A stretch of 64,000 bases of DNA from Achatina immaculata (GCA_009760885.1 CM019692.1:55666964-55730963); one strand, 5' to 3'. Counted from the first letter of the stretch, positions 33,778 to 45,205 are shown. The notes: a model not told the origin generated them from the sequence alone. A program made the numbers and translations.

Positions 33778-34853
33778 CTTAGACTACTATAGAGCATTTG
33801 ATAAAGTGAGACACACACAAATTATAAGAATGCTGGAAGACATCAACATAGATGATAAAGATCTGAAACTCATCAAAAACATATATTGGCAGCAATCGGC
33901 AGCAATGATGGTTTAGAACCAAATAGGAGCATTCCAAGACATAAATTTGAGACTGAGACAAGGATTTCTATCTCCTGGCCTATTTTCTTTGTACAGCGAA
34001 AACATAATGAGAAAAATAGACAGTTTGCCAGGAATATCAATTGGTGGTTACAACCTTAACAACTTAAGATATGCAGACGACATAGTTCTGATTGCTAAAA
34101 GTTAAATGCAGCTACAGGCTCTTCTGGACATCGTGGTTCGTGAAAGTAAAAGTAAAGGTCTCAGCCTGAATAAAAAGAAGACTGAAGTGATGGTCATCTC
34201 AAAGAAACGAATACCACCAAAATGTAACATTACCATCGATGGCACAGAACTGAAACAAGTTGATAGATTCAAGTACTTAAGAACGATTATAATAGCTGAT
34301 GAGAAATGTCACAACGAAATAAAAAGCAGACGTGCTCAGACCAAGTCAGCATTCCAGAAAATGAGACGCATCTTGTGCAACAGATCCATATCAATGGAAA
34401 CAAGATTCCGAGTACTTAAATGTTACATCGAGCCAATTTTGTTTTATTGATCTGAAGCATGGTCCATGAATAAGAGAGTACAACAAGAAATGGAGGCCAT
34501 GGAAATGTGGTTTATAAGAAGGATGTTGAAGGTACCATGGACAGCTAAGAAAACCAATGAAGAAATCTTAAGAGAGGCTGGAGTTAAAAGGCAAATTACA
34601 TCAAAGATCGGAGGCAGACAAGCGAGATTTGTAGGGCATTTTCTGAGAAGAGGAAAATTGGAACACATTGTGGCAAGTGGAAAAATTGAGGGAAGAAGAG
34701 ACAGAGGAAGACAGAGAGAGAAGTTACTGGATGGGCTGTCAGTGTGGCTAGGAAGAAAGTCATCGGCGGATCTCATAATCAAGTCTAAAGACAGGGAATT
34801 GTCGAGAGAAATGATCGCTTACTCCGCTTGGCACTTGATTGATTGCCCACCCT
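33778..34853 (+). mobile_element. LINE family A, diverged copy inside a minisatellite
   Basis: The copy starts at DYYRAFDKVRH, equivalent to [11 protein letters not shown] of the intact ORF, and runs through [34 protein letters not shown], the RYADDIVLIA active site near 34,070-34,100, WFIRRMLKVPWTAKKTNEE and the C-terminal GHFLRRGKLEHIVASGKIEG block. Stops lie near 33,914, 34,103 and 34,448, with a shift near 33,965. It differs from the other family A copies throughout and represents an older subfamily. Both flanks carry the 24-bp minisatellite unit. Flanks gcccatctta and gcccacccta look like a diverged target duplication. Confidence 0.88.
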
Positions 34854-34990
34854 AAGTCTTAACATTGTACCCATCTTAAGTCTTAACGTTGTGCCCATCT
34901 TAAGTCTTAAAATATTGCCCATCTTAACACTGTGCCCATCTTAAGTCTTAACATTGTGCAAACTTAAGTCTTAACACTGTGCTAACTTTA
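34854..34990 (+). repeat. Minisatellite, 24-bp unit
   Basis: About five units built on cttaagtcttaacattgtgc plus ccat, some shortened. A single partial unit also lies left of the LINE at 33,765-33,780. Confidence 0.88.
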
Positions 34991-35449
34991 GCGTGAATAT
35001 GGCAGCAATTTTTTCTTATCCTTTGTAAAAGCAGAAAGTGCAGGTCTTCTCCTTCATTCAACACCTTATCACTGGTAATGTTTCGTCTGATTATACCAGA
35101 TGTGTAGAGCCTGCCTAAGCACATACCCACCAGTTCCAACAAACTAACAGCTGATAAAGTGGTTACATCGTGTCTGTTTTCTTTAGGATGTTGTTGTCTG
35201 GTCCGGTAGTAATAGAGAGTGATGGGATGTCAAGAGAAGCCCTGCGCTGTCTGACTTCTGGAAACTCTTCCCACTATTAACAGTAACGCTAGCTTCGGGC
35301 AGAGCTAGGATCTTGTACTTTTAGCCCGCACAGCTTAGACTTGGTATCAAAAGACACGTTTTAACAATATTTGTACGGGATGAGCGAGAGCCAGGGAAAT
35401 TTAACTGAGCAATATTAGCGCACTGGACGGATCCAAACGAAGCTACATC
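34991..35449. other. Unassigned spacer
   Basis: A 64-codon minus frame at 34,948-35,142 is not recognised. Confidence 0.35.
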
Positions 35450-35700
35450 TTGCGTGAACTATTATGTAACGTAACAGAGCGGCCCTGATACATAGCGCAC
35501 GAACTATTACGTAACGTAATAGACCGGCCCTGGTCTATCGCGCACGAACTATTACGTAACGTAGTTAGAGCTTCATTGATACATAGCGAATGAACTATTC
35601 GTATTATGTAAAGTAAAAGAGCGTCCCTGAAATATAGCACATAAACTATAGCACATATGTAAGGTTATAAAGCGGCCCTGGTACATCGTGAAATGAACGC
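35450..35700 (+). repeat. Minisatellite, about 46-bp unit, degenerate
   Basis: About five units contain gaactattacgtaacgtaa, gagcggccctg and atacatagcgcac. Divergence increases to the right. Confidence 0.85.
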
Positions 35701-35824
35701 AACAGAGAGGCTCTTACCCACAGAGAAAAAGTTGTGTTAAGGAGATGGATAGGAGTATACCTGCATTCAAGAACATGAAAAAAGCACATTTTTGTAGTAC
35801 ATCTCTGTCATTAAATATCAGAAA

Positions 35825-36330
35825 ACAGTGATTAAAGAACTGCAATAAGTCCATCTTACTTTATGGAATTTAATCGTGGAAAAAAAAGAAATATGGAATA
35901 CAAAGATCGTTGGGTACCGCTGAGCTGAGGTTTCTTAGAAGAATGTTATTAGTACCACAGACAGTGAAATAACAAAGGAGAGTATGTCTATTAGATAAAA
36001 AAATAATAATGTTTGTAAAGAATGAGAATAAAACTATAAGTAATATACAGTCAACACTAAATAATATACAGTCTACATTAAGTAATATACAATCAACATT
36101 AAGTAATATACAGTCAACATTAAGTAACATACAATCAACATTAAGTAATATACAATCAACATTAAATAATATACAGTCAACATTAAGTAATATACAATCA
36201 ACATTTACTGGGCATGTAATGAGAAGGGAGAACATGACGGCATCGTGAAAGAAGCAACATAAAATAGTATAAAAAGAGAGATTCAGAGGAAGGCTATGAT
36301 AGAAGATCGTGCACTGTGTAATGCTATAGC
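35825..36330 (+). mobile_element. LINE family A relic containing an internal minisatellite
   Basis: Translation gives KSILLYGI and, in another frame, a LRFLRRMLLVPQT block near 35,925-35,965, matching the ILLYGSESW and [12 protein letters not shown] blocks of family A. After the array at 36,030-36,205 the sequence resumes as STFTGHVMRRENM, equivalent to [11 protein letters not shown]. The two LINE parts are in the right order, so the array sits inside the element, where the KIRERQ segment should be. The 3' end near 36,290-36,330 is decayed. Confidence 0.8.
36030..36205 (+). repeat. Minisatellite, 21-bp unit, within the LINE relic
   Basis: About eight units built on aatatacagtcaacattaag plus t, with frequent t/c variants. 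The unit is seven codons (NIQSTLS). The last unit runs directly into STFTGHVMRR of the LINE, so the repeat unit appears to share the LINE's QSTF coding sequence. Confidence 0.93.
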
Positions 36331-36553
36331 TTAATGCCACCAAATGAGTAAATGGGAGGGGGGGGGAGATCAAGCGTAAAATCTGCACAAAAACATGATC
36401 GTCCATGCTTATTGTCACGCCACCTGATAATGATAGTGTACCTGTCCTTGTGAGCATTGTCTTACAGCAAGACAGTCTTGTATATTACTTAAGGCATGAG
36501 CAGAGTGTCCAAGACAAAATCATTATGTGTATTTTGATTTCACAATAAACCAA

Positions 36554-36640
36554 TATCTTGCTTACAACCAGGAGGCCTACAGAAGAACTGTTAGGGTGGC
36601 AAAGTCCCGCAATGGACATGAAAAGGACTGACTGATGAGT
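36554..36640 (+). mobile_element. LINE family D 3'-end fragment
   Basis: The sequence aggaggcctacagaagaact, followed by gtggcaaagtcccgcaatgg, matches the REAYRSAVWEAKFRKGHANE coding end of family D at 7,207-7,270. It reads AYRRTVRVAKSRNGHEKD, then a stop, then gactgatgagtaaatc. It is too short to show more. Confidence 0.7.
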
Positions 36641-37390
36641 AAATCAATGTACATGTATGGAAGAAAGTTCTTCATAATGTCAAAGAGGACTCAACCTAAG
36701 ACACCAAATTCAGCTGGTTATGATGGTGTATAGAATGGACCTTTCTCGGCCTAATGGGAACTTATTAGTCCTATATTTACTGGTAATTTAACGTACAACA
36801 GTGTTATGTAGTATGAGATATAATAACATATAACATCTTACGATGATATCCGCTAGTATTCGCTCGGCACATGTATAAACTTCTACACAAGCCAAACACT
36901 CTTCAGCAAGTACACGGCTCACACATCCAACTTTACATTTAATAAACCCATTCATCCATCATCTTCAGCAGAGATTGATAGTATGTACGTCTGGCTCCAA
37001 AGCCTGACTGACCCTCAATTAACAGATAACACTTTCCAACTACGATCAACAATGTTAAGTATGCAGAGTTTGTCTTCCCTGCAGTCAGGACAGGTTTGAC
37101 AAATGATAGACATCAGCCTAAACCTCAGACAATCTCAAAACAATCCAGGTTTAACAAGGAAATGTACTCTCGCGATTTTAAAGGTCATAAAATGTACATA
37201 TCTGCAGTTCTAGAGATCGTAGGTTGTAGTCAAGCTAAAGATAGATGCATTTTGAAAAAGAAGCGTCCATTTATTTGAATGAGGAAGAAGATAAATTCTA
37301 CACATTTTTTTTTTGCTTTATTCTAGGAGTACAAATCCTACTGGAAGCCCAGTCCAGAAATGCTCGCTTTTGTGGCATTCTGTATTCGCA
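36641..37390. other. Unassigned stretch
   Basis: A 60-codon plus frame at 37,096-37,278 is not recognised. Confidence 0.35.
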
Positions 37391-37392
37391 TA

Positions 37393-37405
37393 TACTACTA
37401 CTACT

Positions 37406-37436
<31 letters not shown>

Positions 37437-37437
37437 T

Positions 37438-37472
<35 letters not shown>

Positions 37473-37782
37473 TTGATACTACTACTACTGCTACCACTAC
37501 CACTACTACTGCTACTGCTATTACTACTGCAACTGCCGCTATTACTACTACTACTACTATTCCTATTACTTCTGCTACTACTATTCCTACTGTTGCTACT
37601 ACAACTGCTACTGCTGCTACTACTATTGCTACTACTGCTTCTGCTGTTGCCACTAATACTATTGCTACTACTACTACTAATACTGCTACTATTACTACTA
37701 GTGCTACTACTACTAATGCTACTACTGCTACTGCTACTACTACTACTGCTACTACTACCACTGCTCCTACTAATAATAATAC
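37393..37782 (+). repeat. (ACT)n microsatellite, about 390 bp
   Basis: A long run of act triplets with gct, att and other single-base variants, densest at the left end. All three plus frames and one minus frame are open as poly-Leu, poly-Thr or poly-Val. These 147- to 220-codon frames are repeat artefacts. Confidence 0.97.
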
Positions 37783-39040
37783 GAAGAAGAAGAAAAGTGA
37801 TTTCAGTTATCCCCCTTCCTTACTCTCATGAAAAGCAGGCCACGAGAAAAGGCAAGAATGGCAACAGTGTTACAGATAGAAAAATCTTATCAGTTTTCAT
37901 CCATTAGTGAGATTTTATAGAAATAAGCTCGCACAAAGTTCCGCATTTGGGTAATGTATTCCAGTAAAATAACGCATGCGCAGTTGCCAATCTCTGTACG
38001 TTGCAAGATGGATTCTAAATTGCAAAAAACAACTGAGCTGACCTACTTGTCGCAGTTTTGAGAAAAGAGTAATGCGCTTCACTTTCTGAATTATTTTATA
38101 TAAACAGGTTGACCACCGATTTTCTGGTAACCAATGATTTGACATCTCGTCTAACTATCATCAAGATACAGGACGTTGCATACTGGACACCCACTAGATC
38201 TCTCACTTTGTGTGAGAAATGAAAAAAATCAACGTGAGACGAATCAGTGACCAGTGGATATCACGTCAGGAGCATAGAAATCATATATGGCCCACTAAGC
38301 CAGGACGCTACGAAGCCAAGTATGCGAGTAAATAAGAGTAAATAAGAAAAGGGACACGTATTTACAAATAGCTAAAGAAACATTAACAGAACATTGTACA
38401 TTGTGTTCAGAATAAGCCTTGCCTTTTAGCCATACGACGATTGGTCAGTTTGGAAATTTAAAGTTCAACCTGATTGGATAATCTGTACTTGCTACTCAAA
38501 GGCTAAATCAGTAGTCCCAGGTTCCAGTCTTCCATCTTAACCAAAGCTGGCCCGAATCCTCTCCTGTATATTAAATCATTGTCAGAAAAGGATTTCCACC
38601 ATTATAATTCTTTTAGGGTGGTAACCCCCGCCCATCTCCCAGACTTAAAACTCCTCCTCGGTTGGGGGGGGGGAGCAAAAAAGGGGGTGGTGGTGGGTGA
38701 CAATCTGTATTCCAGTTAAGAATCAATGTGTTAATTCCTCGCGTAATTTAACTCGTAGGGTCCCTTCCCACGAGACCATCACGATGTCTAAGTCACTATA
38801 AGTGGGGGAGCAGTATTTGAAAAGGTAATCCTCATATCCACTTGCTTCATATTTATCGAAGCTGACTACTGAACATTCCCATAAACAGTATTTACGAAAT
38901 AACATCCTATACATATATATTCCCGCAACATATAGCAATACTGGCTGTATATATCACTATAATACTCTTTTCCCCTTTTGTAAGGACATCTTATTTGTTA
39001 ATACTCTTTTCAGAAACCTGGACAGTCAACAATATTAGGA
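37783..39040. other. Unassigned stretch
   Basis: A G-rich segment (ggttggggggggggagc) lies near 38,660-38,676. Minus frames at 37,915-38,145 and 38,723-38,938 are not recognised. Confidence 0.35.
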
Positions 39041-39044
39041 CGAA

Positions 39045-39685
39045 GAAACAGGAAGCAACAGAGATGTGGTTCTGGAGAAAGATGCAGCAAACACCATGGA
39101 CAGATAGAAAACAAACAAAGAGGTCCTCAATAAAATTTCAGAAAAATATTAAAGTTAGTTAAAGTAATAATAAAAGGACAGTCACAGTTTCTTGGACATA
39201 TCATGAGAAGACAGAAGTTGGAGAACGTGGACATGTCATGAAAAGACAAACGTTGGAGTACTTGGAAATGTCAAGAAAAGACAGAATTGTGAGAATTTGG
39301 ACATGTCTTGAGAAGACAGAAATCGGAGAATTTTGAAATGTCAAGAAAAGACAGAATTGTGAGAATTTGGACATGTCTTGAGAAGACAGAAGTTGGAGAA
39401 CTTGGACGTGTCATGAGAAGACAGAAGTTGGAGAACTTGGAAATGACATGAGAAGACAGAAGTTGGAGAACTTGGAAATGACATGAGAAGGCAGAATGTG
39501 GAGAACTTGGTAAAGACTGGAAAATTCAAGGGAAAATGGAAGAGAGGAAGGTCAAGAGAAACATATCTCAGCGGACTGACCAAGTGGCTTGGAAAAAAAT
39601 GAATTAATTGGAAACACCAAGGACCGCGCAAGATGGAGAAGCATGATCCACGACTCTGTCTCACACAGCACATAATAGTAAAAAT
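39045..39685 (+). mobile_element. LINE family A relic with an internal minisatellite
   Basis: Before the array, translation gives QEATEMWFWRKMQQTPWTD near 39,050-39,105, equivalent to [19 protein letters not shown]. Within the array, repeated copies of the C-terminal motif are visible (FLGHIMRRQKLEN-like, near 39,190-39,230). After it comes TGKFKGKWKRGRSRETYL near 39,515-39,570, equivalent to [18 protein letters not shown], then LTKWLG and decayed sequence to 39,680. The array therefore occupies exactly the GHxMRRxxLEN position. The element is dead, with many frame breaks. Confidence 0.85.
39190..39515 (+). repeat. Minisatellite, about 36-bp unit, derived from LINE coding sequence
   Basis: About eight or nine units contain ttggacatgtcatgagaaga and cagaagttggagaac. 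In frame, one unit reads LGHVMRRQKLEN, the conserved C-terminal motif of family A. Some units carry cagaattgtgagaa in place of cagaagttggagaa. Confidence 0.93.
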
Positions 39686-39689
39686 AATA

Positions 39690-40128
39690 ATATTTCCTCT
39701 CCCTTCTCATCCCTCCCCAAAACAACCCAAACAGAAAAAGATATCTGATGCCAATACATTTTGAAAATAACTACAAGGAGTTCTACGTTGCACCTGCACA
39801 TTTCCATAAATACAAACGAGCACGGATTACGTTAGGACAATTACTGAAAATTAGAAAGCATGATTTGGCGTAATCGGTTAATATAAGAGACTGTAGAACC
39901 ACAGATACAGAAGCTACATGTGTCTAACGTTATTGCAGACAGGTAAATTACTTCCCTGCTATGTATATTGCTTAAACAGCAGTCATATCGTTCTGCTAAT
40001 AAAGAGCTTTTATGGCATTAGAAGAAAGCAATAATCTATTACTGGGTGGCGCACATAAAACCGACTCCAGCCGTAAAATACAGTTTTAACGGTTTTATTT
40101 GGTAATAATGTACTGTATATTTGAATTA
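39690..40128. other. Unassigned spacer
   Basis: No gene or repeat was recognised. The segment near 39,870-39,950 (taatataagagactgtagaa, then cagaagctacatgtgtctaa) recurs at 41,732-41,810. It is therefore a repeated sequence flanking the mariner on both sides. Confidence 0.45.
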
Positions 40129-41435
40129 TACGAGATGTGTTCAGAAAGAGAGCGAACTTTGTAAATAGTGCGCCAATCGAAACAGACGGCGTAATGCGGC
40201 TACTGAGCGCATGTTGCGTCAGGTCTTGACACCAAACTGCTATTTGCCCCGTTCCGCTATGAGTATTAGTCGTCAAGCTACATCCGCTGAAGTGAGCACG
40301 TGCATAACCTGTTCATCGGATTAGTGACAATTAAACAGCTTGGAGTTTCTGTTAAAATTTGCTTGAAACTTGATAAAGATTTTACAGAGACAAGGCAATT
40401 GCTTAACCAAGCATACAGGAAAGACTTATTAGCCAAACGTATTGCTCCAAGTGGTTTAAGCGTTTTAAAGAGGCCACAGCGTCGATTGGTGAAGATCACA
40501 GGCCTCGACGATCTTCCACAACAACAGACGACGACCACTGTAAGGGAGTTCGTGCTATGCTTCTTGGAAATCGTCGTTTAACTGTCCGAATAATTGCTGA
40601 CGAAGTGGGAATCAGCACAGGATCTTGCTATCGGAATTTGACTGAAAAACTGAAGATACGTCTCGTCTGTGCAAAATGCATGCCACATTTGCTGAGTGAC
40701 GACCAGAAAGAGAGCTGTGTTGAAATCAATCAGGAACTGCTTGCCATTGCAAATGGTCATGGACACTTTCTTAAGACCACCATATGTTGAAATCAAAGTG
40801 CGGTGGAGAAAGGGTCTCCTCGGCCAATTTTTTAAAAAGCGCTGATGAGTCGGTCAAATATCAAGGAGTGTTGTTGGCTGAGTTTTGTTGAAGTTTTTTT
40901 TCCTTAATTGCAACATACATTGCTTATTAAAAGTCTGTACCATGTAATCAGAAGGTAAATAAGCAGCTATACCAGGAAATTTTAAAGCGTTTGAAGGATG
41001 CTGTGTACAGAAAGAGGCCTGAATTGTGAGAAAACCAGACTTTGATGTTGCACCACGACGATGCTCCGGTTCGTGCCTCGCTACTCTTCTGCAATTATCT
41101 GACACAACATCAGACATGGGTTGTGCCTCATCCACCTTACTCTCTGGACTTAGCCCCAGCAGATTTTCTTCCTGTCCCGCAAACTTAAAACCACTTTGGA
41201 AGGGAGTCGTTTTCTAATTATATAGGAGATTGAGGAACATGCGATTAAAAAAAAACTACTCGCCATCACATTAAAGCGCGTCCCAGATAGCATTCCAGCA
41301 GTAAAAGAAACATTAGAAACGCTTTATCGCCTGTAGATGGGGTTACTTTGAAGGGGACAGTGTTTAAAATGCTGTCTGACGAGCACTTATGTCTTTATAG
41401 AAAAATTTAACTCCTTTTTTTTAACACACTTTGTA
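40129..41435 (+). mobile_element. Mariner-family transposon relic
   Basis: The left end tacgagatgtgttcagaaag (from TA at 40,129) and the right end aacacactttgta (to TA at 41,435) are imperfect inverted repeats. The N-terminal region includes KLDKDFTETRQLLNQAY near 40,365-40,420. After a frame change come VRIIADEVGISTGSCYRNLT and SDDQKESCVEINQELL near 40,585-40,745, the linker ahead of the first catalytic Asp. The expected GDE(T/S)W block is absent between FLKTT (near 40,775) and KVRWRKGSPRP-like sequence (near 40,795-40,825), so Asp 1 appears deleted. HHDDAPVRASLLF and HPPYSLDLAPADF follow near 41,050-41,175. The copy is dead. Confidence 0.88.
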
Positions 41436-41980
41436 TCTGACATAGTAAATAAACAAGGCTTGATAACTTAAAAAGTCTTTAACGTTAACATGCGCGACAG
41501 AGGCGGATAGTGTCCAGTGCAGAAATACGAAAAACGAAATACAGCATACACTGAACGAGTAATGAGTAACAATAATCACATACAAGATTATCGGATGAAT
41601 AACGGTGATGAATAATACGGTAGTAAATAAAAGAAGAAGGAATGTGAGTTAGTGAATAGTGAAAAACTGAATGTATTACAATGAATACGTGAAAAAAAGG
41701 AATGTAAAACTCTTAGTTACTAAACAATGTGTTAATATAAGAGGCTGTAGAACCACATATACAGAAGCTACAATTGTCTAACGTTATGCAGACAGGTAAA
41801 TTACATCCTTTATATGTATATGAAATGAGAAATGATTGACCACAAAAAAAGACCTAAAGGTAGCTTTTCTCATAAATAAAATCCCACCATGTGCCAGTCA
41901 CATTCTCCTTCCTGTCAAGAATTGCCTAGAAATATTATCACAGCCATGGTACACTGGGTACAGTGCTATTCTGCAGTTAG
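41436..41980. other. Unassigned spacer with a repeat of the left mariner flank
   Basis: The segment 41,732-41,830 closely matches 39,873-39,965 (ttaatataagaggctgtaga, then attacatcctttatatgta). No gene is present. Confidence 0.5.
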
Positions 41981-41982
41981 AG

Positions 41983-42105
41983 CAACAGACTCACACGTGA
42001 CATAGAACAACAGACTCACACGTGACATAGAACAACAGGCTCACACGTGACACAGAACAACAGGCTCACATATGACATAAAACAACGGACACGTGACATA
42101 GGACC
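41983..42105 (+). repeat. Tandem repeat, 25-bp unit
   Basis: About five units built on aacaacagactcacacgtga plus catag, with later units diverging. Confidence 0.9.
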
Positions 42106-42174
42106 ACATGATTTCTCTATATCATAATAGCGGTAATAATTGTCAGAATATAACAAAAAATAAAGTAAACACTG

Positions 42175-42385
42175 TCTGGATTTCCTTACTCCTTATGGAT
42201 TGCCAAGTTTGTCCCGTACTCTCTATAGATTTCCCAATATTTCACCGTACTCCATATAGACTTCTCAATATTTCCCCATACTTCATACAGAATGCCGAAT
42301 ACGTCTCCACACTCTCAATATATTTCACAGTATGTCCCCAAACTCTCGATAGATTGCGAAATATGTCCCCATGTCACCTTTATCA
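42175..42385 (+). repeat. Degenerate tandem repeat, about 34-bp unit
   Basis: About six diverged units carry a tactcyntatagattyc motif followed by caatatttccc. The open frame 42,108-42,473 across it is not credible coding sequence. Confidence 0.65.
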
Positions 42386-42654
42386 GATTATGGAAATCAT
42401 CATCACAACCGGTCCTGTTAGGTGCCAGAATGACTTCAAAAAATTATCCAGACTAAAGAAAAATAAATTATAATAAAAGAATATTTAGAGATAGAATTCC
42501 ATACACCCATCATATGATTCCCATGTCTCGACGGGGCATGTATACTTAAGAAATATTTTAGTAGAGGTTTAAACTCGTTTCATTTACATGGGTGTTTAAC
42601 ACTGATAACATGTGAACTAACTGCGCCATTATGTAAAGACACACAAGAACTGAA

Positions 42655-42995
42655 CAAACCAAGCTAAGCTATCGAACAATAACGTTAGACAACAATCTGA
42701 ACCTTTCAAGCTAAGCTATCAGACAATAAAGTTAGACTAAAATCTGAACCTTTCAAGCTAAGCTATCAGACAATAAAGTTAAACTAAAATCTGAACCTTT
42801 CAAGCTAAGCTATCAGACAATAAAGTTAAACTAAAATCTGAACCTTTCAAGCTAAGCTATCAGACAATAAAGTTAGACTGAAATCTGAACCTTTCAAGCT
42901 AAGCTATCAGACAATAAAGTTAGACTAAAATCTGAACCTTTCAAGCTAAGCTATCAGACAATAAAGTTAGACTAAAATCTGAACCTTTCATGCTA
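42655..42995 (+). repeat. Minisatellite, 47-bp unit
   Basis: Seven units contain caagctaagctatcagacaa, taaagtta and actaaaatctgaacctt. The central units are almost identical and the outer ones diverged. Confidence 0.93.
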
Positions 42996-44349
42996 CACTA
43001 CTGTACAATAAAAATGAACTAAAAATTGAACTTTCCAAGCTAAACCTTAGATCAAAAGAGGGTATAAAAAATCTTCTTTACAACTGGAGATAAATAAAAG
43101 ATAAGGCACGCAATCATGCAGAAAGACAAGAAGGAATGAAATGAAAACTATGCGTACATGCTTGGAATTCTATTAAATAAGTATTCAATCATTTCGTGTT
43201 TTCTCCTCCGCATTATCTTCTTCTTCATCGTAACTTTAAATTTCTTCCCCAGTTGTTCTTGATTCTGTATTTTAAAACAAAATTATGATATCGTCACTAG
43301 GTGGACATCATTGGGCAGCAAAAAGGTTATTATCTCAGCTCCCTTTGATGCCGAACGAGACCTTCTTGTCCCTTTATTATAGCTTCCAACACATATAAAA
43401 CATCCACAAACCGGCTAACGACTCTGGCCTGCATATTGATATCATAACCCGGTGCTATGATGACACTCTTTTTCATCTTCAGCTCCTATTTCTATGTATT
43501 TTTTTGGTCTCATCTCTCGATTATCTTCTCCGTTTCTCGCGTCCGTGATAATGCCCTGACCATGCTGTGAGATCTGAAATCTCAACGCAGAATTCCTCAT
43601 TAACAGCGTTTCTACAGTTACCGTTATGGGCAGATACCAGTGGAGAATTCTTCACTGGTATAACAACAGAACGTGCCCCACCTGAGACGCTGTTCGGAGT
43701 TTGTTTTATGGCAGCTGTCATAACCCTGAATGAAAATAGCTAACAGAATAAGAAACCCCATCGACCACCTCCCGTGTGTCGCTGACAACATTGAGATGCG
43801 ATAGCTCTTTGCTGCAACAAAGGACGGGACGTTCTCGGATTTACGTAAAATGACAGGTCGGAAGGCAATGAAAGGGGAGGACGCGTAAATCATAGTGTTG
43901 ACTGACAGCCCAATTTCCTATGATGCCATCTTGACACAAAAACGCGAATTTTCTTTGGCGATAATAAATTACTATAACCAGAAACATGTTATATGCTAGG
44001 AGTTTGCCATGGCGCAGATTAGCCAGCTGATGAAGAACAGTAGTTTAGGAAAGTGGATGATGTAATACTGGCGCATGAATATCACTTCATTAACCAATCA
44101 CAGCACGTAGATAAAAGGGAAAAAAAAAAGAATACGATGCAGGAGAGAGAAAGTGTTTCCCATACGGTGTGTTGCACCAGAGTTGGAAGTGTGACGCCAC
44201 ATTACAGCGAACGTTTTGCTTAGTTACACAGTTATGTTTATATATAAAAACTTTGGCTTGTCTTCTGCTTATGTAGCACTAATGTGCTTATCCTTCATTC
44301 CTTCATGAATGAAAATCTATTATCTCTAAACAGGCTCACATTCTAAAAC
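42996..44349. other. Unassigned stretch
   Basis: Minus frames at 43,521-43,721 and 43,624-43,893 are not recognised. The composition near 43,500-43,900 is more balanced than its surroundings, with no family signature. Confidence 0.35.
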
Positions 44350-44369
44350 GATATCTATCTATCTATCTG

Positions 44370-44467
<98 letters not shown>

Positions 44468-44516
44468 CGTCCGTCCGTCTGTCCATCTGTCTGTCTGTCT
44501 GTCAGTCTGTCTCTGC
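44350..44516 (+). repeat. (CTAT)n-(CTGT)n microsatellite
   Basis: About 28 ctat units give way to ccgt, ctgt and catct variants at the right. Confidence 0.97.
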
Positions 44517-44704
44517 TGATAGACGTAGGACACCCCATATCTCTCGATCATTTATGCACCTCAAGAGACCTGTCAATAAGAACTTTCCTGTTCCGGGATG
44601 ACAAACCATCGAAACATCTTTTCTTTCTTCTGTCTCCCCTGCTGCCGGTAGGGTTATGGCCCGCCTTTCCTCTAAACACGCCCCACAAATTTAGATTATC
44701 TTTT

Positions 44705-44832
44705 TCTGATCTTCGTCATAATTTTCCTTGTTCCTTTCTCCTGCTTCAGATCTTCGTCATAATTTTCCTTGTTCCTTTCTCCTGCTTCAGATCTTCGTCA
44801 TAATTTTCCTTGTTCCTTGCTCCTGCTTCGGA
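44705..44832 (+). repeat. Tandem repeat, 41-bp unit, three copies
   Basis: Three units run from gatcttcgtcataattttcc to ctcctgcttc. A two-copy repeat built on cttcctgactctcacagatag follows at 44,985-45,070. Confidence 0.9.
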
Positions 44833-45205
44833 TCTTCGTTCGATTCTCTCTCTCTGTCCAGAGTCCTTCGGCATTGTTCTTAGGAACCACATTTCAGCTC
44901 ACTCCATGTTTCTTTGTATGCTTTTCCCGATCACTCAAACTTCGTATCAATAGAACAGGATTAGTTCAATGTAACACTGTAGCACTTTTCTTCCTGACTC
45001 TCACAGATAGTAACATATTGCATAGTATTGTAGCACTTTCTTCCTGACTCTCACACATAGTAAGATAATGCATATATATACGTGTAAGGAAGTCTTGACT
45101 TGTGGAATTTGCTTTTTTATTTCGGTGAAATCAAGGCACTTGCAAATAATATTAACAATAATAATAATAATAACTAATCAAATCTCTCTTATGTTTCACT
45201 TCCTA

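Noticed and set aside
35870..36457. 195-codon minus-strand protein with NVDCILL repeats
   Set aside because: Antisense reading of the 21-bp minisatellite in the LINE relic.
37245..37907. 220-codon leucine-rich protein (and Thr- and Val-rich frames)
   Set aside because: All are readings of the ACT microsatellite in different frames.
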